A DNA stretch of 64,000 nucleotides, taken from positions 1-64,000 of the forward strand of contig NZ_SADR02000012.1 in the NCBI RefSeq assembly GCF_004010325.2, written 5' to 3'. The notes beneath the pieces are model-generated. The model did no database searches. It was not told the origin of the DNA and saw nothing but the letters and a program-made list of their open reading frames with translations. A program made the translations under genes and the position numbers. This stretch comes from Mesorhizobium sp. M00.F.Ca.ET.216.01.1.1 (lineage in GTDB: Bacteria; Pseudomonadota; Alphaproteobacteria; Rhizobiales; Rhizobiaceae). Shown in pieces: positions 33,689 to 46,359 of this stretch (within the stretch, counting starts at the first letter, position 1; every line of letters starts with the position of its first letter).

Positions 33689-34488
33689 TCGAGACCTTGC
33701 TTCGCCGCCTCTATTTCAGTCTGGTCGCGCTATTCCTGGCAGCACCGCTTATCGTCGTTGCCGGCGTCTCGGTCAACGAGAGACAGGATCTGGCCTTCCC
33801 GCCGAAAGGCTTCTCGTTCGCCTGGTACGGTCAGATCTTCAGCGATCCGGAATGGCGGCTGGCACTGATCCACTCGGTCACGCTCGCTGTCTGTTCGGCG
33901 GCGATCGCCGTCGCCATCGCCCTGCCACTCGCCTGGTTCCTGTGGCGGCGCATCGCGCCTTGGGCGAACATCTTTCAGGTGCTCGGCCTCGCGCCCTTCA
34001 TCCTGCCGCCGGTGATCACTGCGCTCGGCTTCCTCAGCTTCTGGGCCACGGTCGGACTGTTCGGCCAGTTCTTCACCGCCATCGTCAGCCACGCCATCTT
34101 CTTCGTGACGCTGCCGCTGGTGACGTTGTCGCTCGGCTTTGCCTCCATCGACCGCGCGCTGGTCGAGGCCGCCGCAACCATGGGCGCCGACGACCGCACC
34201 GTGCTGAAGACTGTAGTGCTGCCATTGATCCTGCCTTACCTGGTCTCGGGCTACGCCTTCTCCTTCGTGCTGTCGCTCAACGAATACATCGTCGCCTATA
34301 TGACGATCGGCTTTACCACCGAGACGCTGCCGATCAAGATCTTCAACGCGCTGCGCTACGGCTATACGCCGACCATGGCCTCGGTATCAGTGTTCTTCGT
34401 CGTGGTGGCGGCGCTGGTTTTCGGCGCGATCGCGAGGTTCGGCGATATCCGCAGGCTGCTCGGCGCGATGTCGTCCGACAGCAACTGA
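33685..34488 (+). CDS. ABC transporter permease, PotC type
   Basis: A 267-residue permease with six hydrophobic spans and an EAA loop, LVEAAATMGADDRTVLKTVV, near 160-180. It overlaps the preceding permease by 4 bases (ATGA). It is the last gene of the ureohydrolase-transporter operon and converges on the MATE gene with a 46-base gap. Confidence 0.92.
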   Translation: MIETLLRRLYFSLVALFLAAPLIVVAGVSVNERQDLAFPPKGFSFAWYGQIFSDPEWRLALIHSVTLAVCSAAIAVAIALPLAWFLWRRIAPWANIFQVLGLAPFILPPVITALGFLSFWATVGLFGQFFTAIVSHAIFFVTLPLVTLSLGFASIDRALVEAAATMGADDRTVLKTVVLPLILPYLVSGYAFSFVLSLNEYIVAYMTIGFTTETLPIKIFNALRYGYTPTMASVSVFFVVVAALVFGAIARFGDIRRLLGAMSSDSN

Positions 34489-34534
34489 CCAAGCCCGCGC
34501 AGACAGGAACGGCGAACCGTCAGCCATTCCCGCT

Positions 34535-35938
34535 TCAATGCGCAAAGGAGAGCGGCGGCGCGATGCGATCGCGCCGCAGCCAGCGTGCCAGGAGCAGCAC
34601 TGCCACCACCGCAAGCCCCGACGACAGGCCTATCCAGATGCCGACGCCGTGGAAGCCGAAGCGGAAGGCAAGCAGCACGCCAAGCGGCAAGCCGACGCCC
34701 CAGTAGCCGATCGCGGCATAGATCATCGGCACCTTGGTGTCGTGCAGGCCGCGCAGCATGCCGGCGGCAACCGCCTGCGCGCCGTCGAAAATCTGGAACA
34801 GCGCGGCAAAGGCCAGGAACGATACGGCAAGGCCGATCACCCTGGCATTGGCCGGATTGCCGAGGTCGATAAAGGCGCTGATCAATGTATGCGGCCACAG
34901 GATCATCACCAGTCCCATCAGCGCCATGAAGGAGACACCGATGACATAGGCGGTCCAGCCGGCGCGGCTGACCCCTTCCAGATTGCTGGCACCATGGGCA
35001 AGCCCGACGCGCACCGTCGCCGCCTGGTTGAGGCCGAGCGGCACCATGAAGGTGATCGATGCGATCTGGATGGCAATCGCATGCGCCGCAAGCGAATCGG
35101 CATCGATCAGGCCCATGAGGAGAGCGGCGGCGTTGAAGATCGTCACCTCGAAGGCGAGGATGCCGGCGATCGGAAGGCCAAGCCGCAACAGCCCCTTGAA
35201 ACGCGGCCAGTCGGAACGCCAGAAGCGCCCGAACAGACGGTAGCGGCGGAATTTCTTCTCCAGCATCACCACGCCCGCCATGCCGGCGAACATCAGCGTG
35301 GCGGAAAGCGAGGTGGCGACGCCCGAGCCGGCGATACCCATCGAGGGGATGCCGAGGTTGCCGAACATGAATACCCAGTTGAAGAAGGCATTGCAGGCGA
35401 CGGCGACGAAGACGATGATCAGCGCCCAGCCCGGCCGCTCCAGCGCCGAGATGAACGAACGCAGGACGATATAGCCGTAGAAGGGCAGCACGGCCCATTC
35501 CAGCCAGCGCAGATAGATGCCGGCCTGGTATGCCAGCGCCGGCTCCTGGCCCATGGCCAGCAACACGCTTTCGCCGTGCCAGAGAAAGATCCAGATCGGA
35601 ATGCAGATGAGGATCGCCAGCCACAAGCCCTGGCGCACGGTGCGGCGCAGATCGCGCACCGAATGGCGGCGGCGGCCAAGTTCGGTCGCCATCATCGGCG
35701 AGGTCGCCAGCATCAGGCCGAGCCCAAAGATCAGCGGCATGAAATAGAGGTTGGAGCCAAGCGCGCCGCTGGCCAGCGTATCCGGCCCCAGCCGCCCCAT
35801 CATCATGACGTCGGTGGCGGTCATCGCGGTCTGGCCGAGATTGGTCAGCACCATCGGCCAGGCGAGCGCCAGCATCGCCCTGATTTCCCGACGCCAAAGA
35901 TTTTCCGGCGCGCGAACGCCGGCTTCGATCGCAGACAT
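34535..35938 (-). CDS. MATE-family multidrug exporter (NorM-like)
   Basis: A 467-residue inner-membrane protein with about twelve spans arranged as two similar halves. Family landmarks are MVLTNLGQTAMTATDVMMMG near 29-48, the PLxFGLGLMLATSPMMATELG region near 70-90, and the second-half LPIAGILAFEV and GLNQAATVRVGLAHG. These proteins expel cationic drugs using Na+ or H+. I used the ATG at 35938; a much longer in-frame extension upstream is not supported by composition. The 182 bases between this gene and the kinase gene contain nothing I can identify. Confidence 0.9.
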   Translation of the reverse strand: MSAIEAGVRAPENLWRREIRAMLALAWPMVLTNLGQTAMTATDVMMMGRLGPDTLASGALGSNLYFMPLIFGLGLMLATSPMMATELGRRRHSVRDLRRTVRQGLWLAILICIPIWIFLWHGESVLLAMGQEPALAYQAGIYLRWLEWAVLPFYGYIVLRSFISALERPGWALIIVFVAVACNAFFNWVFMFGNLGIPSMGIAGSGVATSLSATLMFAGMAGVVMLEKKFRRYRLFGRFWRSDWPRFKGLLRLGLPIAGILAFEVTIFNAAALLMGLIDADSLAAHAIAIQIASITFMVPLGLNQAATVRVGLAHGASNLEGVSRAGWTAYVIGVSFMALMGLVMILWPHTLISAFIDLGNPANARVIGLAVSFLAFAALFQIFDGAQAVAAGMLRGLHDTKVPMIYAAIGYWGVGLPLGVLLAFRFGFHGVGIWIGLSSGLAVVAVLLLARWLRRDRIAPPLSFAH

Positions 35939-36120
35939 TTTTTCCGCTCTTTCCGATTGCGGCGCGTCGGGATCGAGCCGGAAGCCGCACTTCAAACGGC
36001 AAAACCTTCGGTTTCGCAGCGTTTGCGCCGTCTCATGAACGAAATGCGACATGAAGGCAAGGGAGGAGAAGCGGCTAGCGATTGAGCCAGAGGGCGATGC
36101 CCGCCCCCGGCGCGGATAAA

Positions 36121-37707
36121 CTACCTGATCGCGTCCAGCACCTGGCGCTGTCGGTGCATCTCCAGGAAAACCCGGTAGTCGCGGTCGAAGCGTCCAGCAG
36201 CGGCCGGGTTTGACGCCCGCTTTTTTCCGCCTTGCTGCATGGCGACGCAGGCGGCGTTCAGGTTGGGGAAAAGCCCGGCCGCCCTGGCCGCGATCATGCC
36301 GGTGCCGAGCAGCACCGCCTCGTCGGCCAACGGCTCGATCACCGTGCAGCCGGTGGCGTCGGCGTAAAGCTCCATCAGCAGCGGGTTTTTGGTGTGGCCA
36401 CCGGTGACGTGCAGCGTGTCGATCAGATAGCCGTTCTCGTTCAGCGCCTCCAGCACGTGGCGCACGCCGAGCGCGATGCCGACGGCGGTGCGCCAATAGA
36501 GCTTGCACAGGCTGTCGAAGGAAGCGTCAAGCGTCAGCCCGCTGACGACGCCGACGGCATGCGGATCGGCAAGCGGCGAGCGGTTGCCGTGGAAATCCGG
36601 GAGCACGTGCAGCCTTGCGGCGAGATCGTCGCCCTCGGCGGCGCGCAGTTCGGCGACCCGCCGGGCGATCCTGGCATGCATAGCGGCGTCGGGATCGCCG
36701 CCAGCGCCATGCCAGCGGATGATATGGTCGAGCAGCGCACCGGTGGCGGACTGGCCGCCTTCCGACAGCCACAGTCTCGGCAGCGCTGCACCATAATAAG
36801 GACCCCAGACGCCGGCGAAGGGCTGCGGATCGGGCGACATCGCCATGACGCAGCTCGACGTGCCGGCGATCAGCGCCAGATGCCGGCTGATGTTCTTCTC
36901 GTCGCCGGCAAAGCCGCCGAGCACGCCGAGCGCGCCGGCATAGGCGTCGATGACGCCGGCGCCGACCCGGCATTGTCGCGTGAGACCAAGCTCAGCCGCC
37001 GCCGATGCGCTGAGCGTGCCGATATCGGCGCCGACCGGACTGGCCTTGTCCGGCAGGTTGCCGTGCTCGAACAGATCGCCGAGCCCGATGGCTTCGAAGA
37101 AGTCGCGCCGCCAACCAGTTTCCTCATGCGCCAGATAGGTCCATTTGGCGGTTAGCGTGCATTGCGAGCGGGCTAGCGAACCGGTCGCCTTCCAGGTGAG
37201 GAAGTCAGTGAGATCGAATAGATAGCCGGCTTCATTCCACGTCCCGGGCAGGTTGCGCTTCAGCCACATCAGCTTCGGCGTCGCCATTTCCGGCGACATG
37301 ACGCCGCCGACATAGTCGAGCACGGCATGGCCGCTCTCTGTGCATTCGTCGGCCTCGGCAATGGCGCGGTGATCGAGCCAGACGATGGTGTCCCAACGCC
37401 TTTCGCCGGTTACCGAGACGCTGAGCTGACCGCCACCCCTGCCCCGCACGACCAGCGAACAGGTGGCGTCGAAGGAGACGCCGACGACATCTTCCGCCGC
37501 GACCCCAGCCTTTTCGCGGGCGGCACGCACGGCAACGCACACGGCCGACCAGATATCTTCGGAATTATGCTCGGCGTGATCGGCCTTCGGCCGGTTCATG
37601 ACGATCGGATGTTCGGCGCGGCCGAGCAAGGTGCCCCTGGTGTCGAGAATGCCCGCACGGGCGCTCCCGGTGCCGACATCGACCGCGCAAACGAAACTGT
37701 TCGTCAA
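36121..37707 (-). CDS. FGGY-family carbohydrate kinase (D-ribulokinase-like)
   Basis: A 528-residue kinase with the FGGY phosphate loop VDVGTGSARAGILD (9-22), VSFDATCSLVV near 79, WLDHRAIAEAD near 109, and the C-terminal HVTGGHTKNPLLMELYADAT. It resembles the ribulokinase/FGGY carbohydrate-kinase group more than glycerol kinase. The start is a TTG at 37707 overlapping the upstream stop as TTGA. As the last gene of the smo-mtlK run it would phosphorylate a ketose made by the polyol dehydrogenases, such as ribulose or xylulose. Sugar specificity is inference. Confidence 0.85.
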   Translation of the reverse strand: MTNSFVCAVDVGTGSARAGILDTRGTLLGRAEHPIVMNRPKADHAEHNSEDIWSAVCVAVRAAREKAGVAAEDVVGVSFDATCSLVVRGRGGGQLSVSVTGERRWDTIVWLDHRAIAEADECTESGHAVLDYVGGVMSPEMATPKLMWLKRNLPGTWNEAGYLFDLTDFLTWKATGSLARSQCTLTAKWTYLAHEETGWRRDFFEAIGLGDLFEHGNLPDKASPVGADIGTLSASAAAELGLTRQCRVGAGVIDAYAGALGVLGGFAGDEKNISRHLALIAGTSSCVMAMSPDPQPFAGVWGPYYGAALPRLWLSEGGQSATGALLDHIIRWHGAGGDPDAAMHARIARRVAELRAAEGDDLAARLHVLPDFHGNRSPLADPHAVGVVSGLTLDASFDSLCKLYWRTAVGIALGVRHVLEALNENGYLIDTLHVTGGHTKNPLLMELYADATGCTVIEPLADEAVLLGTGMIAARAAGLFPNLNAACVAMQQGGKKRASNPAAAGRFDRDYRVFLEMHRQRQVLDAIR

Positions 37708-38387
37708 GATGCTCTAACTCTCGCTCCCAGGCCTGCAATCAGATCGGGCAATTGCAGCATGTCAGCGAATATAAAGTCCGGCTCACTCGACGCAAGCCGC
37801 CCTTTGAGCGCCGGATTGCCGGCATGCGAGCCGCCGGTGAAGGCAAAGACGCGCATGCCCGCCGCCCGCGCCGCCTCGATGCCGGCCGGGCTGTCCTCGA
37901 CGACGAGGCAGTTTTGCGGCACTGCTCCCATTCTGGATGCCGCGTGAAGAAAAAGGTCCGGCGCCGGCTTGCCCCGCTCCACCATGGCGGCGCTGAACAG
38001 ATGCGGCTCCAGCAGCCCGAGCAGGCCGGTGACATCGAGCGCATGGCGGATGCGATCGAGCGTGCCGGAAGAGGCGACGCAGCGCGGCACGCGGAGCCTC
38101 GGCAGCACTTGCGCGATGCCAGGCATCGGTTGCAGTTCCTGGCGAAACTTGCGCATCAATTCGGCGCGCATCGTGGTCAGATGCGCGTCGGTGATCTCCA
38201 GTCCGAAGTCGCGGCCGAGGATCTCGCGGACGCTTTTCATGCTCTTGCCGAGGAAATGCTCATAGGCGGCATCCTCGCTGACGCTGCCGCCGGCGAGTGC
38301 GATCATGCCGAGCAGCGCCGAGACGGACAGCGCCTCGCTGTCGACCAGCACGCCGTCACAGTCGAAGATGACCAGTTCAGGCGTCAT
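37704..38387 (-). CDS. HAD-superfamily phosphatase (phosphoglycolate phosphatase-like)
   Basis: A 227-residue HAD hydrolase: IFDCDGVLVDSE (7-18) holds the nucleophile and acid Asp pair, ASSGTL the second motif, ERGKPAPDLFL the lysine motif, and VVEDSPAGIEAA the final acidic motif. It belongs to the sugar-phosphatase subgroup (YniC/GPH-like). It lies 15 bases after mtlK and overlaps the kinase gene by 4 bases. A phosphatase in an operon with a sugar kinase suggests detoxification of a dead-end polyol phosphate. Confidence 0.87.
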   Translation of the reverse strand: MTPELVIFDCDGVLVDSEALSVSALLGMIALAGGSVSEDAAYEHFLGKSMKSVREILGRDFGLEITDAHLTTMRAELMRKFRQELQPMPGIAQVLPRLRVPRCVASSGTLDRIRHALDVTGLLGLLEPHLFSAAMVERGKPAPDLFLHAASRMGAVPQNCLVVEDSPAGIEAARAAGMRVFAFTGGSHAGNPALKGRLASSEPDFIFADMLQLPDLIAGLGARVRAS

Positions 38388-38402
38388 TGCGTTGAATCAA
38401 CT

Positions 38403-39881
<1,479 letters not shown>

Positions 39882-39905
39882 CTGCTTTTACCCTTTGGCA
39901 GGACG

Positions 39906-39940
39906 GCTCTTCTCCCCGTGGAGGAGACGGGGAGAAGAGC
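39906..39940 (-). repeat. Strong hairpin between smoS and mtlK
   Basis: GCTCTTCTCCCCGT (39906-39919) and ACGGGGAGAAGAGC (39927-39940) are perfect 14-base inverses around a 7-base loop. It resembles dispersed GGGGAGAAG palindromes that I associate with rhizobial intergenic regions. In the operon it is a candidate processing or attenuation site. Confidence 0.75.
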
Positions 39941-39953
39941 GCCTTCGCCCCCC

Positions 39954-40720
39954 TCAACTCATCCACTGACCGCCATCGACATTGTAGGTCTGGGCGACGA
40001 TGTATTCGGCGTCATCGCTGGCCAGGAATACCGCCATGCCGGTGAGATCTTCCGCGGTGCCCATGCGGCCGTAAGGCACGGCTTCGCCGACCAGCTTCTT
40101 CTTCTCGCCCTTCGGCCGGTTCTCGTACTTGGCGAACAGCGAATCGACATGATCCCAATGCTCGCCGTCGACGACGCCCGGCGCGATGGCATTGACGTTG
40201 ATGCGGTGCTTGATCAGGTCGAGTCCCGCCGACTGGGTGAGCGAAATGACCGCCGCCTTGCTGGCGCAATAGACGCCAACCAGCGCCTCGCCGCGCCGTC
40301 CGGCCTGGCTCGCCATGTTGATGATCTTGCCGCCCTTGCCGCGTGCGATCATCGAACGGGCGACAGCCTGCATCATGAACAGCGTGCCGGCGACGTTGAC
40401 GGAAAACAGCCTGTCGTAGCTCGCCTTGCTGATCTCGACGATCGGCGCCAGGTCGAACAGAGCAGCGTTGTTGATCAGAATGTCGAGGCCGCCGGTCCTT
40501 GCCTCGACCGCCTTGACCGCCGCCTCGATCGAAGCGAGGTCGGTGACGTCGAGCTTGACCGCATAGGCTTCCGCCCCGATCTCCGAAGCCGTCTTTTTGG
40601 CTGCCTCCAGGTTGATATCGCCGATCGCAACCGTGGCGCCCTCGCGGACATAGGCTTCGGCGAAGGCCTTGCCGATGCCGCGTGCCGATCCGGTGATCAG
40701 CGCCGATTTACCTTCCAGCC

Positions 40721-40724
<4 letters not shown>
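39954..40724 (-). CDS. smoS: Sorbitol dehydrogenase (short-chain dehydrogenase)
   Basis: A 256-residue SDR that oxidises D-sorbitol (glucitol) to fructose. The cofactor motif is [11 protein letters not shown] (11-21), NNAALFD follows near 86, and the catalytic Ser, Tyr and Lys lie in [20 protein letters not shown]. The end is [10 protein letters not shown]. Its start overlaps the smoK stop (ATGA), fixing both. Length and order after smoEFGK match the sorbitol operons of Sinorhizobium and Rhodobacter. Confidence 0.92.
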
Positions 40725-41725
<1,001 letters not shown>

Positions 41726-41775
41726 GGTTTCCTCCCCGAGGGGTTATCGTCCGTCGTGCGCTGCTCGCGGTGGCG

Positions 41776-42600
41776 TTATTTCACGGCGCCAAATGTCAGG
41801 CCGCGCACCAGCTGCTTCTGGCTGAACCAGCCCATGATCAGGATCGGTGCGATCGCCAGCGTCGAGGCCGCTGAAAGCTTGGCCCAGAACAACCCTTGAG
41901 GGCTTGAGAAGGAGCTGATGAAGGCGGTGAGCGGCGCAGCTTCGGTGGTGGTCAGCCGGATCGTCCAGAACGCCTCGTTCCAGGCCAGGATGATGTTGAG
42001 CAGCATGGTCGAGGCGATGCCCGGCACCGCCATCGGCGTCAGCACGTAGATGATCTCATTCCACAGCGACGCGCCGTCCATGCGCGCCGCTTCCAGGATC
42101 TCGCCCGGGATCTCGCGGAAGTAGGTGTAGAGCATCCAGACCACGATCGGCAGGTTGATCAGCATCAGCATGACCATCAGGCCGACGCGGCTGTCGAGCA
42201 ATCCGGTATCGCGGAAGATCAGATAGATCGGGAACAGCACGGCAACCGCCGGCATCATCTTGGTCGAGAGCATCCACATCAGGATGTCCTTGGTCCGCTT
42301 GCTCGGCGAGAAGGCCATCGACCATGCCGCCGGCACGGCGATAAGCAACGCCAGAATGGTCGAGCCGACCGACAGCAGCACCGAATTGAGGAAGAACTTG
42401 AAATAGCCGTTCTGCGCCTCGACCTCGGTGTAGCTTTCCATTGTTCCCGACGGCAACAGGTTGAAACCCTGGATGGCCTCCTGTTCCGACTTGAACGAGG
42501 TGATGATCGTATAGAGGATCGGGAAGAAGATCAGCAGGGCGACGATCCAGGCGGCCGCCGTCGCAATCGTCTTGTGCCGGGTGGTGACTGCACGTGCCAT
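41776..42600 (-). CDS. smoG: Sorbitol/mannitol ABC transporter permease
   Basis: A 274-residue inner-membrane permease of the MalG/CUT1 type with six spans. The EAA loop reads ILEAARMDGASLWNEIIYVL near 168-187. The protein ends at LVRGLTFGAVK, as in MalG-type permeases. It lies 11 bases after smoF. Confidence 0.92.
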   Translation of the reverse strand: MARAVTTRHKTIATAAAWIVALLIFFPILYTIITSFKSEQEAIQGFNLLPSGTMESYTEVEAQNGYFKFFLNSVLLSVGSTILALLIAVPAAWSMAFSPSKRTKDILMWMLSTKMMPAVAVLFPIYLIFRDTGLLDSRVGLMVMLMLINLPIVVWMLYTYFREIPGEILEAARMDGASLWNEIIYVLTPMAVPGIASTMLLNIILAWNEAFWTIRLTTTEAAPLTAFISSFSSPQGLFWAKLSAASTLAIAPILIMGWFSQKQLVRGLTFGAVK

Positions 42601-42611
42601 GGTTTCCTCCC

Positions 42612-43493
42612 TTATCTGTCCAGGTTCTTGCCGACGGCGCGCATGGCGAAGAAGGCAACGATGTTGGCGAGAATGACGGCGATGACGCCGCCGGCGGATG
42701 CCTGGCCGATTTTGAACTCCAGCAGTGCCTTCTGGTAGACGAGGAAGGGCAGGTTGGTGGAGGCGTAGCCCGGCCCACCGTTGGTGGTGACCAGGATTTC
42801 GGCGTAAACCGACAACAGGAAGATCGTCTGGATCAGGATGACGACGGTGATGGCGCGCGACATGTGCGGCAGCGTCAGATAGATGAAGCGGCTGACGAAG
42901 CCGGCGCCATCCATCTCGGCGGCTTCCTTCTGCTCGCCGTCAAGCGACTGAAGCGAGGTCAAGAGGATCAGCGTCGCAAATGGCAGCCACTGCCAGGCGA
43001 CGATGATGATGATCGCGGTGAGCGGATGCTGCCCGAACCAGTCGATCGGCTGCCCGCCGAAGAAGCGCGCGATATCGGCAAAGACGCCGTATTGCGGATG
43101 CATGATCATGTTCTTCCAGACAAGTGCTGCCACCGGCGGCATGACGAAGAACGGCGAGATGACGAGGATGCGGACGATGCCCTGTCCCCACATCGGCTGA
43201 TCGATCAGAAGCGCCAGCAGGATGCCGCCGATCACGGTGATCAACAGCACGCTGACCACAATGGTGAGCGTGTTGAGGATCGACTGCAGGAATGCCGGGT
43301 TGGAATAGAAAAGGGCGTAGTTCGAGAAGCCGACGAAGCCATCGCGGATCGGGTTGAGCGGATTGTACTGCTGGAATGAGAACCACAGTGTGAACACTAG
43401 CGGGACGATCATCCAAACCAGCAGCAGCACCACGGATGGCGCCATCATGAAACGGGCAAGCGAACGGGTCTGCTGAGTAGCCATGACGGTCAC
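42612..43493 (-). CDS. smoF: Sorbitol/mannitol ABC transporter permease
   Basis: A 293-residue MalF-type (CUT1) permease with six spans. The EAA loop contains EAAEMDGAGFVSRFIYLTL near 190-208. A 107-base gap with two hairpins separates it from the binding-protein gene smoE, whereas the downstream genes are tightly packed. Confidence 0.92.
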   Translation of the reverse strand: MTVMATQQTRSLARFMMAPSVVLLLVWMIVPLVFTLWFSFQQYNPLNPIRDGFVGFSNYALFYSNPAFLQSILNTLTIVVSVLLITVIGGILLALLIDQPMWGQGIVRILVISPFFVMPPVAALVWKNMIMHPQYGVFADIARFFGGQPIDWFGQHPLTAIIIIVAWQWLPFATLILLTSLQSLDGEQKEAAEMDGAGFVSRFIYLTLPHMSRAITVVILIQTIFLLSVYAEILVTTNGGPGYASTNLPFLVYQKALLEFKIGQASAGGVIAVILANIVAFFAMRAVGKNLDR

Positions 43494-43525
43494 CCTTCAA
43501 AGGTCAGCCAGGATTTTCAATGAGG

Positions 43526-43576
43526 CGGCCGCCCGAACTGGGATCCGGGCGGCCGTTGCCGGTCATGATGGGCAAC
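43526..43576 (-). repeat. Two hairpins between smoE and smoF
   Basis: CGGCCGCCCG (43526-43535) and CGGGCGGCCG (43546-43555) are perfect 10-base inverses. GTTGCC (43555-43560) and GGCAAC (43571-43576) can form a second, smaller stem. The position just after a binding-protein gene is the classic place for an mRNA-stabilising structure. Confidence 0.7.
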
Positions 43577-43600
43577 CGGCGTTCGACACCGGGAGGAGCC

Positions 43601-44911
<1,311 letters not shown>

Positions 44912-44952
44912 CAAATTCCTCCCATAAACCAAGTTGAGCATTTGCCTTGGCT

Positions 44953-44968
44953 GTGAGCAATTACTCAC
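44953..44968. promoter_or_regulatory. Operator candidate of the smo operon
   Basis: GTGAGCAATTACTCAC is a 16-base palindrome with one mismatched pair. It sits 42 bases before smoE. The block GAGCAATT recurs in the palindrome upstream of the regulator gene smoC at 47404-47411. The rest of the 209-base gap down to the LysR gene shows no gene. Confidence 0.6.
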
Positions 44969-45120
44969 TTGGCGTTAATTATGTCAAGCCCGATTCGTTG
45001 CTGCAGCGCAGCAAGCGGATGTCGCGCCGCATCAGGCGCAAGTCGTTTCGGAGGAATTCAAAGAGAGGTGCGGACGGGCTTGCCGGCGCGAAATGCCGGA
45101 TTCCGGGGCCGGGTATCAGC

Positions 45121-46029
45121 CTACTGGTTGGCGATCTCGGCGAGAATCCAGTCACGAAAAGCGCGGATCTTCGGCACGTTGCGGCGTGCCGTCGGGTAGA
45201 CCAGCCAATAGGCGTGACCGTCGTCGCCGACCAGATCGAAGGGCTGAATCAAGCGGCCGTCGGCAAGCTCGGCCTTGAACAGCGCCCTGGTCACGATTGC
45301 CACGCCTTGCCCGGCAATCGCTGCATTGGCCTCATAGGCCTGTGCGCCCATGCTGGTACCGGGTCGCTTGGCCAGTTCGTCGACCGGCAAGCCGGCGGCG
45401 GCAAACCAGTCCCGCCACCAGATGTCGCCCGGATCGAGGATCGGCAGCCGCAGCAGATCGGCCGGCTCCTTCACGCCGCCAATGCTCGCCGCTAGCTTCG
45501 GGCTCAGCATCGGCGTGAAGTCGGCCCTGAAAAGCATATGCGTTTCCACGCCCGGCCAGTTGCCGCCGCCGGAGCGGATGGCGATGTCGATATCCTCGCG
45601 GGCGAAATCGACAACCCTGTTCGACGTATCGACGCGCACTGCCAGCGACGGATGTGCGACCTGGAACGAGCCGAGATGCTGCGCCAGCCAGTTCGAGGCA
45701 AAGGTCAGCAGCGTCGAGACACAAAGCAGATTATCGGCACCGGTGCGCGCGGCGGCATAGGCTCCGCTCAACAGAGCGAACGCCTCGCTGGCCGCAGGTG
45801 CCAGGCGCTGCCCCGCCTCGGTCAGCACGATCTGCTTTGGCCGACGCATGAACAGAGGCCCGCCGACGCGCTCCTCCAGAAGCTTGATCTGATAGCTCGC
45901 CGCCGCCTGCGTCATGCCGAGTTCCTGGGCGGCCTTGGTGAAGGAAAGATGCCGCGCCACCGCCTCGAACACCCGGATCGCTTGAAGCGGCGGGAGCTGG
46001 GAGACCTGACGTTCCTTCAGTTCGGGCAT
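45121..46029 (-). CDS. LysR-family regulator, GcvA-like
   Basis: A 302-residue regulator. The HTH is in LQAIRVFEAVARHLSFTKAA and LGMTQAAASYQIKLLEERVG (about 15-55). The effector domain has the DIDIAIRSGGGNWPGVE block, typical of GcvA-type proteins. It is divergent from the small DUF1127-like gene, an arrangement I have seen often in rhizobia, and probably controls it. The 110-base space between them has GACGATCAATCTCGTC-type partial symmetry but no convincing operator. Confidence 0.9.
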   Translation of the reverse strand: MPELKERQVSQLPPLQAIRVFEAVARHLSFTKAAQELGMTQAAASYQIKLLEERVGGPLFMRRPKQIVLTEAGQRLAPAASEAFALLSGAYAAARTGADNLLCVSTLLTFASNWLAQHLGSFQVAHPSLAVRVDTSNRVVDFAREDIDIAIRSGGGNWPGVETHMLFRADFTPMLSPKLAASIGGVKEPADLLRLPILDPGDIWWRDWFAAAGLPVDELAKRPGTSMGAQAYEANAAIAGQGVAIVTRALFKAELADGRLIQPFDLVGDDGHAYWLVYPTARRNVPKIRAFRDWILAEIANQ

Positions 46030-46139
46030 AAGCCCTCCTTATGGGCCGTGATCGACGTTTGATTGGCAGCAAGGGCCGATACTGCCGATATTCCAGGTCG
46101 ACGATCAATCTCGTCTAGACATAGCGAAGGCTGACGATC

Positions 46140-46325
46140 ATGACCACGGTACAAGAAAAACTGTTTCCAGTTCCAGTCCACGGCTGGTTTTCACGGCTGG
46201 CGCGTGGATTTGTGCGGCACGCGGCGAAGAAGCGAGCCTATCTCGATGTCAGGGAGTTGCCGCCGCATCTGCAGCGCGACATGGGCTTCCTCGACGGCAA
46301 CGATCCTTGCGGGCGGCGCCAATAG
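46140..46325 (+). CDS. Small DUF1127-like protein
   Basis: A 61-residue protein. The C-terminal half, YLDVRELPPHLQRDMGFLDG, fits the DUF1127 pattern (x-LxxLxxxxLRDIGL), and the middle is basic (RGFVRHAAKKR). DUF1127 proteins in alphaproteobacteria are small, arginine-rich, stress-linked, and in some cases bind RNA. Divergence from a LysR gene is the usual setting. The exact role is unknown. Confidence 0.7.
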   Translation: MTTVQEKLFPVPVHGWFSRLARGFVRHAAKKRAYLDVRELPPHLQRDMGFLDGNDPCGRRQ

Positions 46326-46359
46326 CCTTGCCGGACCTACCTCTCGAACTTATCGGAAA

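Noticed and set aside
34538..36085. A 515-codon frame on the plus strand opposite the MATE gene
   Set aside because: Low-complexity charged sequence (Arg, Gln, Asp, His) with no motif; the MATE protein is clear on the minus strand.
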